A stretch of DNA of 21,139 nt from Bacteroidales bacterium (GTDB taxonomy: Bacteria > Bacteroidota > Bacteroidia > Bacteroidales > JAADJA01): NCBI GenBank assembly GCA_029934735.1, contig JAOZLR010000006.1, positions 3,285 through 24,423 of the forward strand, written 5' to 3'. The notes under the pieces are model-generated. The model was not told the origin of the DNA, did not search any database, and saw only the letters and a program-made list of their open reading frames with translations. Both the position numbers and the translations under genes were made by a program. Below are positions 14,776 through 21,139 of this stretch, piece by piece. How positions within the stretch are numbered: position 1 is the stretch's first letter; every line of letters begins with the position of its first letter.

Positions 14776-16719
14776 ATGATTTCGATAAATAATCTTTCTA
14801 TACACTTCACTGGTACTGACTTGTTCAACAGTGTATCTTTCCTTATTAATGACAGGGACAGAATAGGATTAACAGGGAAGAATGGCTCAGGAAAGACTAC
14901 TTTATTGAATATTATTGCGGGCAATCTTCGTCCGCAGGAAGGTGAGGTTATTATTCCGTCAAGTACCTCAATAGGATATCTGCCCCAGGAGATGAATACT
15001 AAAACCGATGAAACCATTTACAATGAAGCCATCAAAGCTTTTTCAGAGACACTTAAACTGGAAAAGCAAATCCGGAAGCTGACTGATGAAATAGCAAGCA
15101 GAACGGATTACGAATCGAAGGAATATGAAAGGCTTATTCATAATTTGACTGATGCAAACGAAAGATTTCACCTCATAGGTGGCCAGACAATGCAGGCCGA
15201 TATTGAAAAGGTGCTTTCAGGACTAGGTTTCAAAAAGGAGGATTTTCAAAGGCCGGTTAAGGAGTTTAGCAGCGGATGGCAGATGCGTGTTGAGTTGGCT
15301 AAAATTTTACTTCGCAGGCCTGAAGTTATTCTGCTTGATGAGCCGACAAATCACCTTGATATAGAATCTATTCAGTGGCTTGAAGAATTTCTGGTGAATT
15401 ATTACGGAGCGGTTGTGCTTGTCTCTCACGACAGGGCTTTCCTTGACAGAGTAACAAAGCGAACGATTGAAATTTCAGGTGGGAAAATTTATGATTATAA
15501 GGCTGGCTACTCCGGTTATGTAAAAATGCGTGAAGAGAGGCTTGAGCAGCAAACAGCATCTTACAATAATCAGCAAAAGCAGGTTCGTGAGATTGAAAGA
15601 TTTGTTGAAAGGTTCAGATATAAAAGTACAAAGGCAAAGCAGGTTCAGTCCAGAATAAAAATGCTTGATAAAATGGAGGAAATAGAACTTGATGATATTG
15701 ATAAATCATCAATCCATTTTCGTTTTCCTCCTGCTCCTCATTCCGGGAAAGTTGTTCTTGAAGCGATAAACCTTGGTAAGAAATATGGCGACCTCACAGT
15801 ATTGAAGGATGTTAATTTTGCTGTTCTGAATGGAGATAAATTAGCTTTTGTAGGAAGAAACGGAGAGGGAAAGTCAACGCTTGCAAAAATAATTGTTAAG
15901 GAGCTGGATTTTACCGGGACACTAAAATATGGACATAATGTTCAGATAGGATATTTTGCACAAAATCAGGGAGATTACCTCGATCCTGATAAAACGGTAT
16001 TTGAAACCATTGATGATATCGCAACGGGTGATATCAGGAAGCGCGTGAGGGCGATACTTGGCTCCTTTCTGTTTAGCGGTGAGACTATTGATAAGAAAGT
16101 CAAAATTCTTTCCGGTGGTGAAAAGTCAAGATTGTCTCTTGCCAAACTGTTACTGACACCATCGAACCTGCTTATTCTTGATGAGCCCACCAACCACCTG
16201 GATATGCAGTCGAAGGATATTTTGAAAAATGCTCTGCTACAATTTGACGGTACACTGATTATTGTTTCGCACGATCGTGACTTTTTGCAGGGATTAACTG
16301 ATAAGCTGTTTGAGTTTAGAAATAACCATATCAGGGAGCATCTGGGTGGTATTTATGAATTTCTTGAAGCCAGAAAGTTGAAGACATTGAAGCAGCTTGA
16401 AAAGCAAATGCAATTTAAGAATTATAAACCGGAACCTAAATCACCAAATAAACTTAACTGGGAGAGGAAGAAACAACTCGACAGAGACATAAGAAAAATA
16501 AAAAACGAAATTATCAAAGCTGAAAAGAAAATAGAGGAGCTTGAGACCGATATCGAAAAATCACATAAAATCCTCAGCGATCCCACCAGCTATTTCGACA
16601 ATCCGAACTACGAAAAAATAACCAAAGAATATGAAAAGCTAAAAAGAAATCTGGAAAATGAGATGAGCCATTGGGAAAAGTTTCATCTGAAACTGGAAGA
16701 GCTGCAAAAGGATAAATGA
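14776..16719 (+). CDS. ABC-F family ATPase (translation factor type)
   Basis: From ATG 14776 the protein has 647 residues and two ABC ATPase domains without membrane segments. Domain 1 has Walker A GKNGSGKTT, signature FSSGWQMRVELAKILL and Walker B VILLDEPTNHLD. A charged helical linker follows (about VKMREERLEQQ to RIKMLDKMEEIEL), the segment that reaches the ribosomal P-site tRNA in this class. Domain 2 has GRNGEGKST, LSGGEKSRLSLAKLLL and LLILDEPTNHLD. The C-terminal ~80 residues, rich in K and E, form a predicted coiled coil as in Uup/YheS/YdiF-type members. ABC-F proteins act on ribosomes to relieve stalling or modulate translation; some give antibiotic resistance, but the sequence does not show that here. 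A longer frame from 14638 is rejected because it starts before the promoter and runs through a palindromic repeat. Confidence 0.94.
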   Translation: MISINNLSIHFTGTDLFNSVSFLINDRDRIGLTGKNGSGKTTLLNIIAGNLRPQEGEVIIPSSTSIGYLPQEMNTKTDETIYNEAIKAFSETLKLEKQIRKLTDEIASRTDYESKEYERLIHNLTDANERFHLIGGQTMQADIEKVLSGLGFKKEDFQRPVKEFSSGWQMRVELAKILLRRPEVILLDEPTNHLDIESIQWLEEFLVNYYGAVVLVSHDRAFLDRVTKRTIEISGGKIYDYKAGYSGYVKMREERLEQQTASYNNQQKQVREIERFVERFRYKSTKAKQVQSRIKMLDKMEEIELDDIDKSSIHFRFPPAPHSGKVVLEAINLGKKYGDLTVLKDVNFAVLNGDKLAFVGRNGEGKSTLAKIIVKELDFTGTLKYGHNVQIGYFAQNQGDYLDPDKTVFETIDDIATGDIRKRVRAILGSFLFSGETIDKKVKILSGGEKSRLSLAKLLLTPSNLLILDEPTNHLDMQSKDILKNALLQFDGTLIIVSHDRDFLQGLTDKLFEFRNNHIREHLGGIYEFLEARKLKTLKQLEKQMQFKNYKPEPKSPNKLNWERKKQLDRDIRKIKNEIIKAEKKIEELETDIEKSHKILSDPTSYFDNPNYEKITKEYEKLKRNLENEMSHWEKFHLKLEELQKDK

Positions 16720-16728
16720 GATAATAGA

Positions 16729-16770
16729 GCCAAGATGAGAGAATCAAGATGAGAGAGCCAAGATGAGAGA
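16729..16770. repeat. Three tandem copies of a 14-bp unit
   Basis: The unit GCCAAGATGAGAGA occurs at 16729-16742, 16743-16756 (starting AT instead of GC) and 16757-16770, followed by CG and a T-run. It begins 9 bp after the ABC-F stop. The 14-bp unit is two related heptamers. It has no hairpin, so it is not an intrinsic terminator by itself. Confidence 0.75.
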
Positions 16771-16883
16771 CGTTTTTTTTAATCAGCAAGCTTAGCATCT
16801 TTTTTATAAAACTAACCAACAAGTTACAGCAAGGACTGTAAGCCCGCCTATTCATTAATTTACTATAGAAGAAATTTGAAAAA

Positions 16884-16915
16884 TTTGGAATTTCAATAGC
16901 AATGTTGTACTTTTG
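16884..16915 (+). promoter_or_regulatory. Complete Bacteroidota promoter of the T9SS/fibre gene pair
   Basis: TTTG at 16884-16887 and TACTTTTG at 16908-16915 are separated by 20 nt, matching the -33/-7 consensus in both boxes and in spacing. Transcription would start near 16921 and give a leader of about 45 nt before ATG 16967. A TTG at 16913 that opens a longer frame lies inside the -7 box. Confidence 0.7.
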
Positions 16916-16966
16916 GCAAAACTCTCTTTTAAAAAATATTTTTTTCAACACATTAAAGCAAACGAT

Positions 16967-18451
16967 ATGAAGCAATCAAAGTTTATTTTAACGGCCGTGT
17001 TGCTTGCGTTTTTTAGCCTGTTTGGGTTTGGACAGGCAAGCATAACGGTGAATCCCGGCACTGATATCACAATCGGTACCGGAACAACGCTTGATGTTGG
17101 GGGAGCAAAGTTGTTGCTTATGGATGACTATTCAACGGCACCCTCATTTCTTCAATATGGAAGCCTTACTTTCTCCGGTGGAGGAGAAGCTTTTGTGGAA
17201 CAATATCTCACAAGAGATGTTTTTCATATGGTATCCACACCTGTTAATAGCGAAGTTATTGAAGTTTATCAGTGGAAATATCTTGAGCAGTTTAACGAAA
17301 CTGATGGGACATGGACTTTTCTGAACCTTCCTTTAACAATCCCATTGAATGTGGGTGAAGGGTACTTCGTATATTCCTATACCACCGATCCTAACGGACT
17401 TTGGCCATCTTCCGGCGACTCTGTCGTTTTTAGTGGAGATTTTAATTATCAGGATGTTGCGATTACACTTTCAAATACAAATGCAAGCCCGACTTCCGGA
17501 TGGAATCTAATCGGAAATCCTTTTCCTGTTGCAATAGAATGGAATGGACATTCTGACTGGAATCTAAATAATGTTGGTGGCTCAATGTATATTTATGATC
17601 CTGATGGAGGTGGTAACTATGTGGTCTGGAATACAACAACCGGAGGAACAAACCCCAATAGTGGCTTTATAGCATCTACCCAGGGTTTTTGGGTTAGAAC
17701 GGCTGACACAACCGGAACACCTGCATCACTAACGATTCCTGCCTCACAACGTACTCATAATGAGGCAATATTCTTCAAAAGCAGTGGCCCGGTAATTCCC
17801 AGCCAACTTTTGCTTACAGTTGAGGGAAATAGCCAAACAGATAAAACGGTTATCGGTTTTTATGAAGAGTCAACTGCAGATTTCGATCCTGAATACGATG
17901 GAGTTTACTATAAAGCTCCCGGAGGTGCACTCTCACTTTATTCAGTAACATATGGTGAGAAATATGCCCTTAATGAATTACCATCGGTTGATGAATACCC
18001 TGTTGTTGCACTTAATTTTGAGCCGAAAGCCTCAGCAACTTATATACTGAAGTCAGATTGGCTTGAAAGCATTTCTGAAGAAATTCCCGTTTATCTTGAA
18101 GATAAGCAGGACAAGGTTATCAGAAACCTGAGAGTGCAATCGGAATATACGTTTTCTGCAACTACTTCAGATAATGCCGACAGATTTAATATTTGGTTCA
18201 CAGAGCCTGGAATTTCGGAGAACCTGCTATCTTACGTTCATATTTACAGTTTTGGCAAAATCGTTTATCTCGAAATTCCGGTTAATCTGAATGGAGAGAT
18301 AATGATCTTTGACATAACAGGACGAAAAATATTAAGCCGCAGTACAACACCTGGAAGAAATGAAATAGAACTGCAACAGTCCAACGGAAATTACATTGTA
18401 AGGATAGTTGCCAATGAAGGGATAATTTCAAAAAAAGTTTACATTAATTAG
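16967..18451 (+). CDS. Secreted protein with T9SS C-terminal sorting domain
   Basis: The 494-residue product starts with a signal peptide (MKQSKFILTAVLLAFFSLFGFG, cut near GQ). The body is beta-rich. It contains motifs usual in large Bacteroidota T9SS substrates: LTRDVFHMVSTPV near residue 80, GWNLIGNPFPVAIEW near 185-199, and GFIASTQGFWVR near 230-240. The last ~80 residues (YVHIYSFGKIVYLEI ... NGEIMIFDITGRKIL ... NYIVRIVANEGIISKKVYIN) form a type A sorting domain that directs export through T9SS. The function is unknown. ATG 16967 is chosen because the signal peptide begins there and the alternative TTG at 16913 is part of the promoter. The next gene begins 25 bp after its stop, so the two are probably cotranscribed. 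Confidence 0.88.
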   Translation: MKQSKFILTAVLLAFFSLFGFGQASITVNPGTDITIGTGTTLDVGGAKLLLMDDYSTAPSFLQYGSLTFSGGGEAFVEQYLTRDVFHMVSTPVNSEVIEVYQWKYLEQFNETDGTWTFLNLPLTIPLNVGEGYFVYSYTTDPNGLWPSSGDSVVFSGDFNYQDVAITLSNTNASPTSGWNLIGNPFPVAIEWNGHSDWNLNNVGGSMYIYDPDGGGNYVVWNTTTGGTNPNSGFIASTQGFWVRTADTTGTPASLTIPASQRTHNEAIFFKSSGPVIPSQLLLTVEGNSQTDKTVIGFYEESTADFDPEYDGVYYKAPGGALSLYSVTYGEKYALNELPSVDEYPVVALNFEPKASATYILKSDWLESISEEIPVYLEDKQDKVIRNLRVQSEYTFSATTSDNADRFNIWFTEPGISENLLSYVHIYSFGKIVYLEIPVNLNGEIMIFDITGRKILSRSTTPGRNEIELQQSNGNYIVRIVANEGIISKKVYIN

Positions 18452-18476
18452 AATATAACAATAAAAAATCAGAGAT

Positions 18477-19628
18477 ATGAAAACACTTAAAATTACTTTT
18501 ATAGCTTTCATCGTTTCAATGATAACGATAACTGCAAATGCCCAGAATCAGGGTGTGGCAATAAACAGCGATGGTGCGCAGGCAGACCCATCAGCAATGT
18601 TTGATGTTAAATCCACAACAGGTGGAATTTTAATTCCGCGCATGAATCAAGCACAAAGGAACGCAATCACAAGTCCGGCAACAGGCCTTATGGTTTATCA
18701 AACAGATAATACTGACGGCTTCTACTATTACGATGGAGCAGGTTGGAATTATATCGGAGCACCCGATAATGACTGGACAGTATCAGGTAATGATCTTTAC
18801 AGTAATAACTCAGGGAATGTAGGAATTGGAACCCCCACTCCGGGAGCAAAGCTTGACGTTGTCGGCCATATCTGGCAGACAGGAACGGGAAGTTCGGTTT
18901 TCCTTGGGGAAAATGCAGGATTAAATGATGATTTAAGCGACAATGTTAATGTTTTTGTTGGAAAAAATTCAGGTCAATCTAATGGAAATGGCGCGAATAA
19001 TGTTGCTATCGGTTTTAATTCTTTACTTGCAAATTCAGCAGGTAGTAGAAATACTGTAGTTGGCTCATCTGCATCTTGGTTCAGCAATGGAAATAGTAAC
19101 GTATCCGTAGGATATTTTTCATGTGCCAATAACCAGACAGGTAGTTATAATACTGCTTTAGGAACATATGCAAATAATGCGTTTTCGGGTTCAAGCAATA
19201 ACACAGCAGTTGGTTTTGAAGCAATTGGAGAATTTGATCCAATTGCCTGGGCACTTGGGAGATACACTGGTGATCGTCTTACAGGCGTTGGTGCAGATGC
19301 ATTATTTAAAAATAAAGAAGGAATAAGGAATACAGGGGTTGGATATAAAGCTTTATATGATAATGAAACTGGCAATTATAATACTGCAATAGGATATGGA
19401 GCAGCCCAAAATATAAACGGACTTGAGAATACAACCGCTCTTGGTAATGGAGCAACACCAACGGCAAGTAATCAGGTTGTGCTTGGAGATGGGTCTGTAA
19501 CACAGGTAAAAACAGCAGGTGGTATAACAGTAGGAAATACAACCGTTACAGAACCTGGTACTATTAGGTTTCAGGGCGGACATTTTGAAGGCTGGAACGG
19601 TTCAGCCTGGGTCCAACTGGATAATTAA
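18477..19628 (+). CDS. Secreted tail-fibre/YadA-head-like repeat protein
   Basis: The 383-residue product has a signal peptide (MKTLKITFIAFIVSMITITANA, cut near AQ). A segment common in such Bacteroidota proteins follows (about residues 38-85: AMFDVKSTTGGILIPRMNQAQ, then GFYYYDGAGWNYIG), then NVGIGTPTPGAKLDVVG (about 114-130). From about 140 to 335 there are repeated units with a V/A-x-V/I-G core: NVFVGKNSG, NVAIGFNSLL, NTVVGSSAS, NVSVGYFSC, NTALGTYAN, NTAVGFEAI, NTGVGYKAL, NTAIGYGAA, NTTALGNGA. These resemble the left-handed beta-roll of trimeric autotransporter heads and fibre proteins. The protein ends GWNGSAWVQLDN and lacks both a peptidase S74 chaperone domain and a T9SS domain, so its export route is unclear. 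It is likely cotranscribed with the T9SS gene before it. Confidence 0.85.
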   Translation: MKTLKITFIAFIVSMITITANAQNQGVAINSDGAQADPSAMFDVKSTTGGILIPRMNQAQRNAITSPATGLMVYQTDNTDGFYYYDGAGWNYIGAPDNDWTVSGNDLYSNNSGNVGIGTPTPGAKLDVVGHIWQTGTGSSVFLGENAGLNDDLSDNVNVFVGKNSGQSNGNGANNVAIGFNSLLANSAGSRNTVVGSSASWFSNGNSNVSVGYFSCANNQTGSYNTALGTYANNAFSGSSNNTAVGFEAIGEFDPIAWALGRYTGDRLTGVGADALFKNKEGIRNTGVGYKALYDNETGNYNTAIGYGAAQNINGLENTTALGNGATPTASNQVVLGDGSVTQVKTAGGITVGNTTVTEPGTIRFQGGHFEGWNGSAWVQLDN

Positions 19629-19651
19629 AATACAATAGAGTGGACGTTGCA

Positions 19652-19684
19652 AAACCTAACAGGTCTTCAAGATCTGTTAGGTTT
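19652..19684. terminator. Long intergenic hairpin between convergent genes, possible bidirectional terminator
   Basis: A 33-bp near-perfect palindrome runs from AAACCTAACAG (19652-19662) to CTGTTAGGTTT (19674-19684) with one G/T imperfection. It lies between the ends of the fibre gene and the polyprenyl synthase gene, where a two-way terminator is expected. The outer A and T runs help in both directions, but no longer T-run follows. Similar hairpins recur between genes in Bacteroidota. Confidence 0.65.
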
Positions 19685-19692
19685 GAGGATTG

Positions 19693-20658
19693 CTACGATT
19701 CCCTCCTGTTCAACCGCTGGGCAAACTTAATTAATTCCGATTTTCTGTTTTCATTCACCGGTATTATTTCAATAAAGTCCATTGCCCTGTCAAAATATTT
19801 TTTCATCTCCTTTTCGGTATCTTCCCTGAGATTCAAATCCTCGTATATCTTCTTCACTTCTGCAACTTTATCCGAATTATCATTATCAAATAAATAGTTA
19901 AGTCTTGCAAGTGTTTCTCCTTCGGCTTTTTCAAAAGCTTTTAGGTAGAGATATGTTTTTTTGTTGGTTGCAATATCGCCACCGGTTTGTTTACCGAATT
20001 TTTCAACATTACTGAACACATCTAAAAGGTCATCCTTCAACTGAAAAGCAATACCAATATTTTCGCCAAAACGATATAGGGCTTCTCCATATTCATCATC
20101 AGCTCCTGCAAGCATTGTCCCGATTTTCAGACTCCCGGCAAGCAATACAGCCGTTTTCAACCGAATCATTTCTATGTAATCCTTAATTGTAATATTGCTT
20201 TGAGTTTCAAAGTTCATATCATACTGCTGACCTTCACACACATTGATAGCGGTTTTATTGAATACCAAAAAAACCTTTGATCTAACATCTTCAGGAGCTT
20301 TCATAATGAAATCGTAAGCAAGTGCCATCATTGTATCACCCGAGAGGATTGCAATATTTGTATCCCACTTTTTATAAACCGTTTCCTTTCCTCTCCTTAT
20401 GGGCGCATCGTCCATTATGTCATCGTGCAAGAGTGTGAAGTTGTGAAATATCTCCAGACCTATGGCGGGATGAAGTGCCTGATCCAGATCGCCTCCAAAC
20501 ATATCACAAGCCATCAGGCAGAGTGCCGGCCGCATTCGTTTACCTCCAAGAGACAAAGTATATGAGATTGGGTCGTATAATTCAACAGGCTTTCGACGAA
20601 AGTCAATCTCTTTCAAAGCCTCCTTTATTTTGTTTTGAATTTCCTCTATCGACTGCAT
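19693..20658 (-). CDS. Polyprenyl diphosphate synthase (short-chain trans-isoprenyl synthase)
   Basis: The 321-residue protein condenses isopentenyl diphosphate with allylic diphosphates in the cytoplasm to make a farnesyl- or geranylgeranyl-type chain. It has GGKRMRP (38-44), the first aspartate-rich motif DDIMD (79-83) followed by RRG (88-90), GQQYD (143-147), and the second motif DDLLD (209-213). FGKQTGGDI (221-229) and TNKKTY (231-236) complete the pattern. The first motif lacks the two-residue insert of typical bacterial farnesyl synthases. Residues before it (FTLLHDD) are not small, which favours a short to medium chain; product length cannot be fixed from sequence. The ATG at 20656-20658 is 6 bp after the rfbA stop, so both belong to one operon on the minus strand. 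It ends next to the long hairpin at 19652. Confidence 0.93.
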   Translation of the reverse strand: MQSIEEIQNKIKEALKEIDFRRKPVELYDPISYTLSLGGKRMRPALCLMACDMFGGDLDQALHPAIGLEIFHNFTLLHDDIMDDAPIRRGKETVYKKWDTNIAILSGDTMMALAYDFIMKAPEDVRSKVFLVFNKTAINVCEGQQYDMNFETQSNITIKDYIEMIRLKTAVLLAGSLKIGTMLAGADDEYGEALYRFGENIGIAFQLKDDLLDVFSNVEKFGKQTGGDIATNKKTYLYLKAFEKAEGETLARLNYLFDNDNSDKVAEVKKIYEDLNLREDTEKEMKKYFDRAMDFIEIIPVNENRKSELIKFAQRLNRRES

Positions 20659-20664
20659 TTTCTT

Positions 20665-21139
20665 CTATTCAATAATGCTTAACAAATATTCGCCATAACC
20701 ACTTTTCATCAACGGTTTGGCAAGTTTTTTCAATTGCTGCTCATCAATAAAACCTTTATGATAGGCTATCTCTTCAATACAACCTATTTTCAAACCTTGC
20801 CTTTGCTCAATAACCTCTACAAACTGTGATGCCTGCAACAGCGAATTGAACGTTCCTGTATCCAGCCAGGCTGTTCCTCTGTCCAGTATTCCGACCTTCA
20901 GCTTTCCTTTTTCAAGATATGATTTGTTTACATCAGTAATTTCGTACTCATCTCTTGTGCTGGGTTTTAGATTTTTGGCAATTTCAATAACGGAATTGTC
21001 ATAAAAATAGAGGCCGGGAACAGCAAAGTTAGATTTTGGATTTTTAGGCTTTTCCTCAATAGAAATTGCCTTTCTGTTTTCATTAAACTCAACAACACCA
21101 TATCTTTCCGGGTCGGATACATGATAGGCAAAAACAATT
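20665..21139 (-). CDS. rfbA: Glucose-1-phosphate thymidylyltransferase, C-terminal part (cut by right window edge)
   Basis: The last 157 residues are visible, ending LLSIIE before a TAG at 20665-20667; the N-terminal nucleotide-binding half is outside the window. Landmarks of RfbA/RmlA are clear: HVSDPERYGVVEF, IEEKPKNPKSNFAVPGLYFYD, DEYEITDVNKSYL, and GTAWLDTGTFNSLLQAS, with YHKGFI near the end. The enzyme couples glucose-1-phosphate with dTTP to form dTDP-glucose, the first step toward dTDP-rhamnose and other cell-surface sugars. Family members have about 290 residues, so a little over half is present and nothing looks broken. It is the upstream partner of the polyprenyl synthase gene, with only 6 bp between them. 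Confidence 0.93.
   Translation of the reverse strand, partial: IVFAYHVSDPERYGVVEFNENRKAISIEEKPKNPKSNFAVPGLYFYDNSVIEIAKNLKPSTRDEYEITDVNKSYLEKGKLKVGILDRGTAWLDTGTFNSLLQASQFVEVIEQRQGLKIGCIEEIAYHKGFIDEQQLKKLAKPLMKSGYGEYLLSIIE

Noticed and set aside
16913..16966. TTG start giving an 18-residue extension of the T9SS protein
   Set aside because: The TTG is part of the -7 box and the signal peptide begins at ATG 16967.
18477..19628. Prophage tail-fibre gene
   Set aside because: It has a signal peptide, sits with a T9SS gene, and no phage structural genes are nearby.

Overview
The window looks like chromosomal DNA of a Bacteroidota bacterium, probably a Bacteroidales-like or marine or sediment relative. 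Three signs point there. Two proteins carry C-terminal sorting domains of the type IX secretion system (T9SS). Promoters match the Bacteroidota -7 box TAnnTTTG. Leaders are A/T-rich and lack clear Shine-Dalgarno sequences. Coding density is high, and no gene-free stretch exceeds 300 bases. I see no tRNA, rRNA, CRISPR array, transposase or phage structural gene.

Layout. Positions 1-3354 (minus strand) hold a PHP-domain phosphatase cut by the left edge, a U32-family tRNA/rRNA hydroxylase-like protein, and an AAA/DUF4143 ATPase in AT-rich DNA. Two 27-bp operator-like repeats lie in front of the ATPase. Diverging from it is a SRAP (HMCES/YedK) protein that shields abasic sites. A LuxE-like acyl-protein synthetase on the minus strand converges on the SRAP gene, with a degenerate heptamer repeat between them. 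Positions 5321-8217 (plus) hold a small lipoprotein, an outer-membrane beta-barrel protein and an aldehyde dehydrogenase.

The centre, 8450-14512, is one gene for a 2020-residue modular secreted T9SS protein. It has three copies of a ~223-residue propeller-like module. Two copies share a 392-bp stretch identical at every base. A strong intrinsic terminator follows, then a pair of short palindromes and an ABC-F ATPase gene. A likely two-gene unit follows (16967-19628): another T9SS-sorted protein, then a signal-peptide protein with YadA/tail-fibre-like repeats. A long intergenic hairpin separates these from a minus-strand operon, which is cut by the right edge and contains rfbA (glucose-1-phosphate thymidylyltransferase) and a short-chain polyprenyl diphosphate synthase.

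How the genes fit together. Most are independent housekeeping or envelope functions: tRNA/rRNA modification, ribosome-associated ABC-F, isoprenoid and dTDP-sugar precursors, and DNA-damage shielding. The accessory part is surface-directed: the giant T9SS protein, the smaller T9SS protein, the fibre-like protein, the lipoprotein and the beta-barrel. I do not see a clear new multi-gene system. The best leads are recent sequence exchange and domain nesting inside the giant protein, and the paired operator-like repeats controlling the AAA/DUF4143 ATPase beside the SRAP gene.
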